DNA of 64,000 nucleotides from Planctomycetaceae bacterium. GTDB taxonomy: Bacteria > Planctomycetota > Phycisphaerae > SM23-33. Position numbers and translations under genes: made by a program. Positions 40,644-49,519 of this stretch are shown one piece after another. Every line of letters begins with the position of its first letter. Within the stretch, counting starts at the first letter, position 1. The stretch lies in the NCBI GenBank assembly GCA_039680605.1, contig JBDKTA010000034.1, forward strand, positions 62,001 through 126,000, written 5' to 3'. The notes under the pieces are model-generated. The model saw nothing but the letters and a program-made list of their open reading frames with translations, was not told the origin of the DNA and ran no database searches.

Positions 40644-42476
40644 TCATTCGAGCGCCGTGGCGCCTTGCGCGGGCATTGACATGCCCTCCTGGGCGTGCGG
40701 ATCAGTCGCCGTCGCGGCGGTTTGGACTGTCGCGCATATCTGGCCCAGAGTTACCGCCGCCGTCAGCACGCATGGGTCGAGAGTGTCGACCCGCAATCCG
40801 CACTGCGGGCGGAGATACGGCCGCAATGCGGGGAGAAGGGCGTCGTGAGTGTGGAAAGGCGCCAGCGCCTGCTTGAGGGTCAACCGCCAGGGGCTCTTGC
40901 CCAGGGTGAATGTGGTCTGGAGCAGCCGGCCGTCGAGCGTGCGCTTTTCGCGAAGGTTTCGCGCCACATTCAGCAGCCCCATCCGGCTCAGCACGGTTTT
41001 GAGCAGCTTGTATTGCCGGGGCGGCCTCGCGGCTATCCGCTCCTCGGCACTGCAGCAGAACAGGGCTGAACCGGAAGAGTTTTTCGCGGCGGGGATGTCG
41101 CGCAAGGCCGCGGCCGGGCCTGTAAAAACCAGGTCGTGCAGGGTCTGGGTGAATAGCGATTTGCCCAGGCGCATTTGCCGGGAGAGGGAAACATAGAAAT
41201 CCATCAGTTCGTAGTCCCAGCAGACCTGCCAGCGGGCGTCGAGATATTCATATAGCCGGACACTATTGACGATCACCTGCGACTGGCGGTAGGCCACGTC
41301 CCACATTTCGCACCGGGCGATGGGATCATCGCAGCCGCCGGCGGGCGCCGCGGTAAGCTCGGCGATCTTCTCTTTGAGACGCTGGGTCATCGGGCTGCCA
41401 TTGGCTGCAAAATAGAAGTAATGGCGGTCGAATATCGTTTGGGCGACGCTCTTGGCCTGGCGTGTGAGTTCCTCATACTTGGTGGGCAGGATGGCGTTGT
41501 GCCCGGGAAAGAAGACCGGGGGCTGGGGCCACTTGCGACCCATCAGTTCCACCAGCGCCGGAAGATCCTGCATCTGCGGTTGGCTGGTCGCCTTGGCGGC
41601 ATACGTCAGATAGTCCATTCCGAGGCGGCTGCCCATCACGTCCGCCCAGGTCTGCGGCGTGTACTCCACCATGTGCCACGGGTAATGCAGCGCCTCGGCC
41701 ACCTGGCGGCTGACGCGGCATTGGATGTCGTCAGGCCGACCGTAGGTGAAGCACTCGACGTTATCGGCGCCGAGGCGCTTAAGCATGGCGACGTTCAGCC
41801 GGCTGTCCAATCCGCCCGACAGGGGTACCAGAATCGTACCGGGGTTGCTGCGGACGAACGCCCCGTACATGCGCTCGAAGATGTCCATCATCTGAGCCTT
41901 GAGTTGCTCGGGCGAGCCCTGAATCTCGCGCACAGGCAGACAGTGGTAGTATTGCGTCACGACCGCACTGCCAGCCGGAGAGGCCGCGGCGGCCTCGAGC
42001 ATCGTGCCCGAAGGCAACTGCGCCAGCCCCTCCAACAGCGTGGTCCGGCCGGTGACGTAACCGCATAAGAGGAACTCATAGGCGGACAGCAGGTCGACGT
42101 TCCGCGCATGACCGCGGCGCTGGGCGGCCTCGGGCGTGTCGCAGACGATCAACTCGCCGTCGGCATCGACATAGAACAGGGGAATACTCCGCACGCGGTC
42201 GACGGCCGCCACGATCCGCCCGTCCGCCCACCTGGCCACCAGGGCCCACGCGCCATTGAGGGCCGGGATGAGTTTGACCAGGGCGTCGTGCCAAAGTCCG
42301 CCTTCCCGCCGACACGATTCCGCAACGGCCTGGGCTAGCGGTTGGTCAGTGAGTTGCGTCTGACCGAAGCGGGCATATCCGCGGATCCACAACTGCGGCT
42401 CGTCGGCGCCTGGCGATTTCGGAGAAAACCATTGAACGTGCCTGTCCTCAAGGCTCACGAAGGATGTTCTGCCCAT
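40644..42476 (-). CDS. Asparagine-synthase-like amidotransferase lacking the glutaminase cysteine
   Basis: A 610-residue relative of AsnB. The synthase half is intact: PP-loop LVPLSGGLDSRLN near residue 218 and SRQVAEALHYPWHMV further on. The N-terminal half resembles the class II glutaminase domain (NGAWALVARWADGRIVAAVD then RVRSIPLFY), but the chain begins MGRTSFVS, so the nucleophile Cys2 is missing. Such enzymes use ammonia directly, or belong to branches such as beta-lactam synthetase or lasso-peptide cyclase; none of the lasso partner genes is present. A surface-glycan role is plausible. The ATG at 42476 is preferred; the extension to 42548 lacks family similarity. Confidence 0.75.
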   Translation of the reverse strand: MGRTSFVSLEDRHVQWFSPKSPGADEPQLWIRGYARFGQTQLTDQPLAQAVAESCRREGGLWHDALVKLIPALNGAWALVARWADGRIVAAVDRVRSIPLFYVDADGELIVCDTPEAAQRRGHARNVDLLSAYEFLLCGYVTGRTTLLEGLAQLPSGTMLEAAAASPAGSAVVTQYYHCLPVREIQGSPEQLKAQMMDIFERMYGAFVRSNPGTILVPLSGGLDSRLNVAMLKRLGADNVECFTYGRPDDIQCRVSRQVAEALHYPWHMVEYTPQTWADVMGSRLGMDYLTYAAKATSQPQMQDLPALVELMGRKWPQPPVFFPGHNAILPTKYEELTRQAKSVAQTIFDRHYFYFAANGSPMTQRLKEKIAELTAAPAGGCDDPIARCEMWDVAYRQSQVIVNSVRLYEYLDARWQVCWDYELMDFYVSLSRQMRLGKSLFTQTLHDLVFTGPAAALRDIPAAKNSSGSALFCCSAEERIAARPPRQYKLLKTVLSRMGLLNVARNLREKRTLDGRLLQTTFTLGKSPWRLTLKQALAPFHTHDALLPALRPYLRPQCGLRVDTLDPCVLTAAVTLGQICATVQTAATATDPHAQEGMSMPAQGATALE

Positions 42477-42667
42477 CGCCCCAGCTCCTGGTTTGCGTGA
42501 CTTGACCCTTGGCTTGAGACTATATGCCCCCAAATGGCTCTGCCCCAACCCAGATCGTGCTTTTGTTCGGGCACAACTTTTCGTGGCCTCGCGGACGCCG
42601 CTGGCGTATCCTGATGCGATTATCCGGGTGACAAGCCGTCGTCGAGGCGGCGCATAGGGAGAGTTGC

Positions 42668-44863
42668 GTGAACCTTAGCGACGTGAAGAGCTGGATCAAA
42701 CAGAACAACCTCCGAAGCGTAGAAGACGCATGGCTCGAAGCCATCGAGACCAACGAACCGCCTGAGACCTTCTATACCGTGCTGCAGGCGCTGACCGCCG
42801 CCGGGCACGACGCCACGGCCACCACCCTGGCGACCATGGCCGTCGGCGAGTTCGTCGAGAAGCGCCCCCCCGCCGAGGCCCTCAAGGCCGTCCGCGGGTT
42901 TCTGCCCGCCGCACCGCCCAGCGACGAACTGCGCATCGCCGCCGCCGAACTCTACCGCAAGGCGTTGGCCGGAACGGAACATCTGGACGTGTTCCTGGCG
43001 GCCTCGGGGCTGGAAACCAACTGCTCCCTGCGCCGGGCGATCGCCGCGATGGACATCTGCCTTTGCGCGCGGCTGGGCTCTTACCTGGTCAACCCGCACG
43101 AGTCCGGACAAGTCCTTCGGGTCGAGCGATTCGACGCGGCAGGCAAGGTCTTTGAACTGACGGACCCCCACGGCGGGCGGATTGAACTCGATCCGCCGTC
43201 CCTGGCAGACGACTATCGCTGCACCGCCGATAACGACTTTCGCGTGCTGGCATCGTTCCGCCGGGAACAGTTGCCCGACCTGCTGGCCGGCGATCCCGGC
43301 GCGGTGCTGACGGGCATCTGCATGGCCCACGGCGGACAGATCGACGCCGGCGCCCTCAAGGACCTTCTCGTGCCGAAGTACCTGGACGCCGGCGCCTGGA
43401 GCGGATGGTGGGGCCGCGCGCGAACGGCTGTCAAAAAGAGCCACCAGCTCGTGCTGGAAGGGCGCAGCCCGGCGGTGGTGAAGTACCATCCGCACGGGCT
43501 GTCGCTGGAGGAGGAACTGGCCCCGCGCCTCGGTGAGGCGCGGACGCCGGCAGACCTCTACGCCGTGGCGCTGGAGTACCTGGCCCAGGCCCCCCACCGC
43601 GACACGCCGCTGGACAGCGGGTTCTCCCGCGGAATCATGAACACGCTGGCCGAGCAGGCCCGCCAGTTCCGCCAGCGCCGACCCACCGACGCGCTGGTGG
43701 CGACGCTGGCCATCGAGGCCCTGGTCCGCGGCGGACTGCCCCACCCGCAGTCGCAGCATCCTTCGGCCGCCGAGGCGGTCGCCGAACTATCCGACGCGGC
43801 GGCCTCCATCGCGGCGCTGAGCGACGCGGCCCTGCGCGACGCCGCCCTGGACGCTTTGGCGCTGCGCAGCGATGCGGCCGAGCAGTTCACGCGGTTGTTC
43901 CCGAGGTTGGGCGTCGAGTCGCTGGACGACCTGGCGCGGCGCGCCGGAGGATCTGTCGTCGACGCGGCGATGCGCGCGGCGCTGGCAGACCCGGTCACCC
44001 ATCTCCAGACGCTGCTGTGGTTGTGGCGCGGGCCCGCCGAGGCCATCCCCAACTGCCCCCCGCCGCTGGAACTGCTGCCGCGCGTGCTCGGGGCCGGCGA
44101 GACCGTCGCCCGCGAGATCCTGGACGATCGCGACTTCCGCCGCGAGTCGTTCCATCATATCCGCTCGGCGCTGGTGGCCGACGACTGCCGCACCTTCCGA
44201 AAGGCCGCCGCGGCGATGACCGAGGGCGTCGGGGCGGCCATGAAGCGGCGCGTCGAACGCAACGACGCCCTGAGCGAGAGCACGCGACCGCGCCTGCTGG
44301 CGATCCTGCGCGAGCGGTTCTATAAGCTCTTCCTCGAGACCAAGGTCGCGCCCTGGCTGGACGAGACGGTTCTGTGGACGACCGAGGGGTCGCTGCGCAG
44401 CCAGGAAGCGGTGCTCAAGGAACTGGAGGAGATCACGCTTCCGGCCAATTCCAAACGCATCGGTGAGGCCGCCGAGAAGGGCGACCTCAGCGAGAACAGC
44501 GACTGGCTATACGCCATCGAGGAGCAGCGCCGCCTTCAGGCCAAGGTCAGCGCCCTCAAGGGCGACCTGGTCCGCTCTCGCGTGCTGCACGCTGACGACG
44601 TCCCGGCCGACACCGTCAGCGTCGGATCTCGCGTGACGCTGCGGCGCTGCAGCGACGGCAGCGAAACGGACATCTCGCTGCTGGGCCCGTGGGAAAGCGA
44701 CGTTGCCACGCGCATCTTCAACTACCAGACGCCCCTGGCGTTGAGCCTGATGGGCAAGCGAATCGGGCAGCGGGCGGTGCTGAAATTAGAGGGCGCAGAA
44801 GAGGAATACGAGATCGTCGCCCTCTCGGCGGCCATCGACCCCGCCGGTCGCGTCAAGCCCTGA
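42668..44863 (+). CDS. Long GreA/GreB-family transcription factor
   Basis: A 731-residue protein. The last 150 residues are GreA/GreB-like: a coiled-coil start EITLPANSKRIGEAAEKGDL followed by SENSDW ... EEQRRLQAKVSALKGDL, then VSVGSRVTLRRCSDGSETDI and GKRIGQRAVLKL. The EAAEKGDLSENSDW motif contains the acidic tip needed for RNA cleavage by RNA polymerase. The first 580 residues form a helical region with a DNA/RNA-binding-looking segment (WWGRARTAVKKSHQLV near 248). Long GreA of about 720 residues is known from chlamydiae and planctomycetes. It would rescue stalled polymerase. GTG start with GGAGAG nearby; it stands alone, divergent from the asparagine-synthase-like gene. Confidence 0.85.
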   Translation: MNLSDVKSWIKQNNLRSVEDAWLEAIETNEPPETFYTVLQALTAAGHDATATTLATMAVGEFVEKRPPAEALKAVRGFLPAAPPSDELRIAAAELYRKALAGTEHLDVFLAASGLETNCSLRRAIAAMDICLCARLGSYLVNPHESGQVLRVERFDAAGKVFELTDPHGGRIELDPPSLADDYRCTADNDFRVLASFRREQLPDLLAGDPGAVLTGICMAHGGQIDAGALKDLLVPKYLDAGAWSGWWGRARTAVKKSHQLVLEGRSPAVVKYHPHGLSLEEELAPRLGEARTPADLYAVALEYLAQAPHRDTPLDSGFSRGIMNTLAEQARQFRQRRPTDALVATLAIEALVRGGLPHPQSQHPSAAEAVAELSDAAASIAALSDAALRDAALDALALRSDAAEQFTRLFPRLGVESLDDLARRAGGSVVDAAMRAALADPVTHLQTLLWLWRGPAEAIPNCPPPLELLPRVLGAGETVAREILDDRDFRRESFHHIRSALVADDCRTFRKAAAAMTEGVGAAMKRRVERNDALSESTRPRLLAILRERFYKLFLETKVAPWLDETVLWTTEGSLRSQEAVLKELEEITLPANSKRIGEAAEKGDLSENSDWLYAIEEQRRLQAKVSALKGDLVRSRVLHADDVPADTVSVGSRVTLRRCSDGSETDISLLGPWESDVATRIFNYQTPLALSLMGKRIGQRAVLKLEGAEEEYEIVALSAAIDPAGRVKP

Positions 44864-44968
44864 ACCGCTCTTTCGCGCCGCCGAAAACTCTGGTCCGATT
44901 GTCGCATGCCATGTCCTGAGGCGGGAGTGCCCCCGGCTGGAATTTTGTTGCCGCCTCAAATTATTGTC

Positions 44969-44998
44969 TTGACGTATCTTCAACCCCTCATTGATAAT
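44969..44998 (+). promoter_or_regulatory. Sigma-70-type promoter of the AraC/XylR-type regulator
   Basis: TTGACG (44969-44974) and GATAAT (44993-44998), each five of six bases to consensus, separated by 18 bp. Transcription would start near 45005, about 37 nt before the ATG at 45042. This is the best -35/-10 pair I found in the window. Confidence 0.65.
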
Positions 44999-45041
44999 AC
45001 GCCGGTCCGAACGGAAGACGCCGGACACGGGAGCATGGGGA

Positions 45042-46220
45042 ATGACGATGGTGAGCAAAAAGCGAGATGTGCCGGATATGTCCGATCTGACAACAGGGTT
45101 CCGCAAGACCGTTACGGTAGGCCCGGGGTTGAGCGTGCAGATGCTGCGGGGCATCTCCGATTTCGCGCGGGAAAATCACTGGTTGCTGAACATGGCCCCC
45201 TGGCGCAAAGACGACGCGTCCAGGCCGCTCTGGACCGGCGACGGGATCATTGCCTCTCTGCAGGCCAGGCCGGAACTCAGTGAGAACATTCGTGCCAGCG
45301 GCCTGCCGCTGGTCAACATCGCCGATCAGCCATTTGACGGCGTGACCACGATCATGCCCGACCACCGCTGGGCCGGTCGCATGGCGGCGGAGTACTTCCT
45401 GCAGCGGGGATACCACAACCTGGCCTGGGCCAGTTCAGCCCCAAGCCGCCCCTGCCAGGAAATGATGAGTGCGTTCCAGGAGGTTGTCGCCGGCGCCGAC
45501 AGAGTGTTCCACAGAATCGATATCGGCCCCAACGTCCTGGCAGGCATGCCTGTTCCCCTTGGCGTTCTGGCCTGCAGCGACGCCGACGCGGTGGCGCTGG
45601 AGAACGTCGCCCTGGAGGCAGGGATCAGCATCCCCGAAGAATTGGCGATCATCGGCCCGGGCAACGAGCCTTACTGGTCCGACCTGGCGCCGGTTCCGCT
45701 CTCGCAGGTCGACGCCGACCACCAGCAAATGGGCTATCAGGCGGCCGGCGCCCTCAGGGGGCTGATGTCGGGGGCGGCGCAGGGCGGGTTCCTGCCGCCG
45801 GTGCGTCCCAAGTGCGTGTGTACGCGGCGCAGCAGCGATTGCGTGGCGATTCCGCACAGAGAAGCCGCCGCGGCAATCACGTTCATCTGGAAACATTTCC
45901 GCGACGCGATCACCCCAGGGCGCGTCGCCCGCGAGATCGGGCTGACCCGCCAGCGGCTCGACGCGGTCCTCAAGCAGCACACCGGGCGAACCCTGGCCGG
46001 TGAAATCGAGCACAAGCGGATGGAACTGGCCATGGCGATGCTCCGCGACGGGCAGGACAAGGTGCGCATCATCGCCGACCAGTGCGGTTTCACCAACAGC
46101 CTCTCGCTCAACCGCGCTTTCCGCCGCACCCTGGGAATGCCTCCCCAGCAATGGCGAGCCCAGAACTTTCATGTGGCCGCCGCCGCCGCCGAAATGGCAC
46201 AAACCCCGCTGAGTATATAA
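45042..46220 (+). CDS. XylR-type AraC-family transcriptional regulator
   Basis: A 392-residue regulator. The N-terminal 260 residues are a LacI/GalR-like sensor: LSVQMLRGISDFARENHW, then TIMPDHRWAGRMAAEYFLQR and GVLACSDADAVALENVALE with IPEELAIIGPGNEP, the sugar-binding fold. The C-terminal 100 residues (about 290-385) hold an AraC-type double helix-turn-helix (ITPGRVAREIGLTRQRLDAV; IADQCGFTNSLSLNRAFRRT). This domain order is that of XylR-like sugar-responsive activators. The start at 45042 follows GGGAG; ATG codons at 45048 and 45075 are alternatives. No sugar genes are directly beside it, so the target may be elsewhere. Confidence 0.88.
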   Translation: MTMVSKKRDVPDMSDLTTGFRKTVTVGPGLSVQMLRGISDFARENHWLLNMAPWRKDDASRPLWTGDGIIASLQARPELSENIRASGLPLVNIADQPFDGVTTIMPDHRWAGRMAAEYFLQRGYHNLAWASSAPSRPCQEMMSAFQEVVAGADRVFHRIDIGPNVLAGMPVPLGVLACSDADAVALENVALEAGISIPEELAIIGPGNEPYWSDLAPVPLSQVDADHQQMGYQAAGALRGLMSGAAQGGFLPPVRPKCVCTRRSSDCVAIPHREAAAAITFIWKHFRDAITPGRVAREIGLTRQRLDAVLKQHTGRTLAGEIEHKRMELAMAMLRDGQDKVRIIADQCGFTNSLSLNRAFRRTLGMPPQQWRAQNFHVAAAAAEMAQTPLSI

Positions 46221-46223
46221 AGC

Positions 46224-46251
46224 GGGCGGGCCCGGCAAGCCGGACCCGCCC
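46224..46251 (+). terminator. G+C-rich hairpin after the regulator gene
   Basis: GGGCGGG-C-CCGGC-AA-GCCGG-A-CCCGCCC, 12 paired bases with one C-A mismatch, starting three bases after the stop codon. There is no T tract, so termination would need a helper factor. Confidence 0.55.
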
Positions 46252-46369
46252 CGGAGTCTCAGGCGGGGGGGGACCTGAGCCTCACGTTTTGTCCTACGCC
46301 TGTAATCGCAGGCGGTTCACCATTCAAGTAAAATCCGGACCACTTTTTTTTCGCCCATGCCTCGATGGT

Positions 46370-46526
46370 GGGGAAAAGCCGCGGCGGAGGCACCAGGTAT
46401 TTATCAAAACCTTTGTGTGGCTTTGATGAATACTTGCGCCGGGCAGGGGTACACGGCACCAAATGAAAAAGTAATCCACACAACGAAGTACCTCTTCATT
46501 TAGTGCCTCCGCCGCGGCTTTTCCCC
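46370..46526. repeat. 157-bp element with 24-bp perfect terminal inverted repeats and nested arms
   Basis: The ends 46370-46393 and 46503-46526 are exact reverse complements (outer bases GGGGAAAAGCCGCGGCGGAG at the left). Inside are two further inverted pairs: AGGTATTTATCAAAACC with GGCTTTGATGAATACTT around a 7-base loop, and CCAAATGAAAAAGTA with TACCTCTTCATTTAG. As RNA it could fold as a three-way junction: one long stem with two side arms, the first with 16 of 17 positions paired when G-U is allowed. No protein gene lies inside. It is either a miniature mobile element or a structured RNA; no obvious target-site duplication is visible. It fills most of the gap between the regulator and pgl. 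Confidence 0.7.
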
Positions 46527-46539
46527 TTTAATCAGGCCG

Positions 46540-47313
46540 CTATTCTTGCGGCCGCAACCCCGCCATCTTTCCCGCAGCCGCGTCCAGGGCAAACGTCAGG
46601 GCGCCGTGCCTGGGATTGACCCACGCCGAGGGCAACTCGATGCGGTCACTGTCGTCGCTGAGGACGCGGGCGACGGGTTGAGCCTTGTCGTGCCCGGTCA
46701 CCAGGAACACCACGTGCCGGGCCGCGTTGATCAGCGGCAGAGTGAAGGTCATGCGTTTGCGGCCGAGTTTGGGCACGTAGTCGACGGCAATCAGCTTGTG
46801 TTTTTCCGCCAGCAGCGGCGAATCGGGGAAGAGACTGGCGGTGTGTCCGTCGGTCCCCATTCCCAGCAGGATCAGGTCGAAGGACGGTTTTTTGTCGGGT
46901 CCGGCGGGCACGATCGCCCGCACCTGGGCCTCGTAGTCGGCGGCGGCGGCGTTGAGGTCTTCGGCGTCGGTGGGCATGGGGTGAACGCGTTTGGGTTCGA
47001 TGGGCAGGTAGTCCAGCAAGGTCCGCTGGACCATGCCGTAGTTGCTCTCGATGTCGTCGGGCGGCACGTCGCGTTCGTCGCCGAAGAAGATCTCGACGCT
47101 GGCCCAGGGCACCTCGTCCTGGAGCAGGACGCGGGCCATCTTGAGATACAGCGCGTACGGAGTCGTTCCGCCGGCCAGCGCCAGCGTGCAGACGCCGCGG
47201 GCGTCGACGGCTTCGCGGATGCTCTGGCGGAAGATGTCCACCACCGCGTCGTTCACTTGCTCTTCCGTGGCCTTGACGACCACGGACACGTTTCGCGTAC
47301 TTGCTTTTGACAT
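46540..47313 (-). CDS. pgl: 6-phosphogluconolactonase
   Basis: A 257-residue DevB-type lactonase, the second step of the oxidative pentose phosphate pathway (6-phosphogluconolactone to 6-phosphogluconate). Family motifs: LALAGGTTPYALYL (about 43-56), EIFFGDERDVPPDDIESNYG and LLGMGTDGHTASLFPDSP. Normal length and catalytic His in DGHTASLFP. It is encoded directly downstream of zwf on the same strand (32-bp gap), so both steps are made together. Confidence 0.95.
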   Translation of the reverse strand: MSKASTRNVSVVVKATEEQVNDAVVDIFRQSIREAVDARGVCTLALAGGTTPYALYLKMARVLLQDEVPWASVEIFFGDERDVPPDDIESNYGMVQRTLLDYLPIEPKRVHPMPTDAEDLNAAAADYEAQVRAIVPAGPDKKPSFDLILLGMGTDGHTASLFPDSPLLAEKHKLIAVDYVPKLGRKRMTFTLPLINAARHVVFLVTGHDKAQPVARVLSDDSDRIELPSAWVNPRHGALTFALDAAAGKMAGLRPQE

Positions 47314-47345
47314 GGGCAGTTTTCCCGGAGTTTTATATCACGCCT

Positions 47346-48875
47346 TCATGTATTTTTCCAGTGGATATACGGATCGTTAAACAGCGCCTCGGCCGAGGGC
47401 GGACCCCAACTGCCCGCCGGGTACGTCTCCAGCGGCGGGCGGGCGTTCACCCGCCATCCGGCGCGGATGCTGTCGACGATCTTCCACGAGGCCTCGACCT
47501 CGTCATTGCGGATGAACAGCGTCGGGTCGTCGCACATCACGTCCAGCAGCAGGTGCTCGTACGCCTCGGGCGAGGCCGACTCGAACGTCGAATGATAGCT
47601 GAAGTCCATCTTCACCGGTCGCAGCATCATGCGCACGCCGGGAACCTTGGCGTCGAACCGCAGGCTGATGCCTTCCTCGGGATACATCCGGATGACCAGT
47701 TCGTTGGCGTGGCGCACGTCGCACGAGGACTCGCTGAACAACTGCGTCGGTTCGCGGCGAAAGACCACCACCACCTGCGCCAGCTTGCCCGCCATGCACT
47801 TGCCCGTGCGCAGATAGAACGGCACCCCCGACCAGCGCCAGTTCTCGACGTACAGCTTGACGGCGGCGTAGGTCTCGACCTGCGAGTCGGCGGCGACGCC
47901 TTCCTCCTGGCGGTACCCGGCTTGGCCGTCGGCGGGGCCGTACTGACCGCGCGCCGTGCGGACAGCGACCTCCTCGGGCGTCAGCGGCGAGATCGCCTGG
48001 AGCACTTCGATCTTCTCGTCGCGAATGTACGTCCCCCGCATCCGGTTGGGCGGGTCCATCGCGATCAGCGTCAACAGTTGCATCATGTGGTTCTGCACCA
48101 TGTCGCCCATGGCGCCGGCGGTCTCGTAGTAGGGCCCGCGCCGCCCCTCCATGCCGACGGTTTCGGCCAGCGTGATCTGCACGTGGTCGACGAACTGGCG
48201 GTTGAGCAGCGGCTCGACGATCGCGTTGGCGAAGCGGAACGCCAGGATGTTCTGGACGGCCTCTTTGCCCAGGTAATGGTCGATGCGGAAGATCTGGTCT
48301 TCGTCGAACCATTCGGCCAGCAAGGTGTTCAGCGCGCGGGCGGAGTTGAGGTCTTCGCCGAAGGGCTTCTCCACCACCAGGCGCACGAACTGGTTCCGCC
48401 GGCGCGGAGCGTTCAGGCCCGCCGCCCCGAGTTGCTTGATGATCTCGGGCAGCACCGCCGGGGGCATGGCATCGTAAAACACGCGGTTGCCGCCCGTGCC
48501 GTACTGCTCGTCCAACTCGTCCAGGCGGCGCGACAGGGCCGCGTAGTCCTGCGGCGCATCGGCCTGGGCGGTCAAGTAGAACCATCGCTGGGCCGCCCGC
48601 TGCCAGGCGGCTTCGTCGATGGGCGTCCGCGAAAACTCCCCCACCGCTTTGCGCATGGCGTTGCGGAAGTATTCGTCATCGTGGTCCTTGCGCCCCACGC
48701 CGAGCACAACGAAGTTGTCCCCGATCAGCCGCTCGCGCCACAGGTTGTACAGCGCCGGGGCGATCTTGCGGGCCGCCAGATCCCCCGTGGCCCCGAAGAG
48801 CACGAAGACGCACGGCTGGGCCGCCTGCGGCTCGGCGATACCGGCCTCAAATCGATTTCCTTCATTCGAAGACAT
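47346..48875 (-). CDS. zwf: Glucose-6-phosphate 1-dehydrogenase
   Basis: A 509-residue enzyme that oxidises glucose-6-phosphate with NADP to start the oxidative pentose phosphate pathway. The cofactor motif [14 protein letters not shown] is near residue 25, the active-site [13 protein letters not shown] with the catalytic His is near 200, and [13 protein letters not shown] precedes it. Length is normal. The ATG at 48875 has GGAAGGG upstream and is preferred over one six codons earlier. It forms an operon with pgl. Confidence 0.97.
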   Translation of the reverse strand: MSSNEGNRFEAGIAEPQAAQPCVFVLFGATGDLAARKIAPALYNLWRERLIGDNFVVLGVGRKDHDDEYFRNAMRKAVGEFSRTPIDEAAWQRAAQRWFYLTAQADAPQDYAALSRRLDELDEQYGTGGNRVFYDAMPPAVLPEIIKQLGAAGLNAPRRRNQFVRLVVEKPFGEDLNSARALNTLLAEWFDEDQIFRIDHYLGKEAVQNILAFRFANAIVEPLLNRQFVDHVQITLAETVGMEGRRGPYYETAGAMGDMVQNHMMQLLTLIAMDPPNRMRGTYIRDEKIEVLQAISPLTPEEVAVRTARGQYGPADGQAGYRQEEGVAADSQVETYAAVKLYVENWRWSGVPFYLRTGKCMAGKLAQVVVVFRREPTQLFSESSCDVRHANELVIRMYPEEGISLRFDAKVPGVRMMLRPVKMDFSYHSTFESASPEAYEHLLLDVMCDDPTLFIRNDEVEASWKIVDSIRAGWRVNARPPLETYPAGSWGPPSAEALFNDPYIHWKNT

Positions 48876-48950
48876 TTCGTTCCCTTCCGGCACATTATTC
48901 TAGGCGGGCGGGAATCGCCCTGCTCTTGTATATCGAGCCGCAGGCCTCTG

Positions 48951-49034
48951 GTGGCACAGGCTTTCCAGCCTGTGGCCCGCTTGTGTTTCTGCGCATCATG
49001 GAAGAATGACACAGCCTAGAAAGCCTGTGCCGCC
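48951..49034. repeat. CACAGGCTTTCCAGCCTGTG palindromic repeats, two copies
   Basis: GGCACAGGCTTTCCAGCCTG plus TGGCC at 48951-48977 and its reversed relative ACACAGCCTAGAAAGCCTGT plus GCCGCC at 49008-49034. Both are related to 13841-13867. The second ends 17 bp before the acetyltransferase ATG. Together they can form one larger cruciform. Confidence 0.7.
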
Positions 49035-49051
49035 TGCGTTACAATAGCGGA

Positions 49052-49519
49052 ATGATCTTGCGAGCGGCTATTTTGAGCGATGCGGTGGCGATCCGCGACC
49101 TGGTCGGCTATTACGCCGAACGCGGCAGGATGCTCCATCGCAGCCTTGAAAGCGTCTACGACCACCTGCGCGACTTCACCGTCGCCTGCGACGACGAGGG
49201 CAGGCTGATCGGATGCGTGGCCGTCGACGTCTCGTTCGAAGACCTCGCCGAGGTCAAGAGCCTGGCCGTGGCGCCGGATCTTCGCCGCAGCGGCGTGGGG
49301 CGGCAGCTTATCGCCGCGGCGGTTGACGATGCCCGGCGCCTTGGCGTGCGGCGCCTCTTCGCCTTGACGTACGAGGCTGACTTTTTCGCCGCGCAAGGGT
49401 TTGTCCGGATCGACCGGATGACGCTTCCGGCCAAGGTCTGGCGCGAATGCGTCGCCTGCCCGAAGGTCGACGCCTGCGATGAAATTGCGATGATCCGCTT
49501 GCTGAAAGACGTGCCATGA
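49052..49519 (+). CDS. GNAT N-acetyltransferase, amino-acid (NAGS-like) type
   Basis: A 155-residue GNAT enzyme. The acetyl-CoA motif SLAVAPDLRRSGVGRQLI is at about 70-87. The C-terminal half LTYEADFFAAQGFVRIDRMT, then LPAKVWRECVACPKVDACDE, is the pattern of short N-acetylglutamate synthases (ArgA type), which acetylate glutamate to start arginine synthesis. No other arginine gene is nearby, so I leave the symbol open. It overlaps mlaF by four bases (ATGA), which couples the two although their functions look unrelated. No ribosome site is clear; a palindromic repeat ends 17 bp upstream. Confidence 0.75.
   Translation: MILRAAILSDAVAIRDLVGYYAERGRMLHRSLESVYDHLRDFTVACDDEGRLIGCVAVDVSFEDLAEVKSLAVAPDLRRSGVGRQLIAAAVDDARRLGVRRLFALTYEADFFAAQGFVRIDRMTLPAKVWRECVACPKVDACDEIAMIRLLKDVP

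Noticed and set aside
40644-42476. Lasso-peptide cyclase
   Set aside because: The enzyme lacks the glutaminase Cys as cyclases do, but no precursor peptide, protease or PqqD-like partner is encoded nearby.
46259-46483. 74-residue minus-strand frame over the nested inverted-repeat element
   Set aside because: It runs across the terminal repeat and the side arms; the sequence is explained by the element, and no ribosome site or family pattern is seen.
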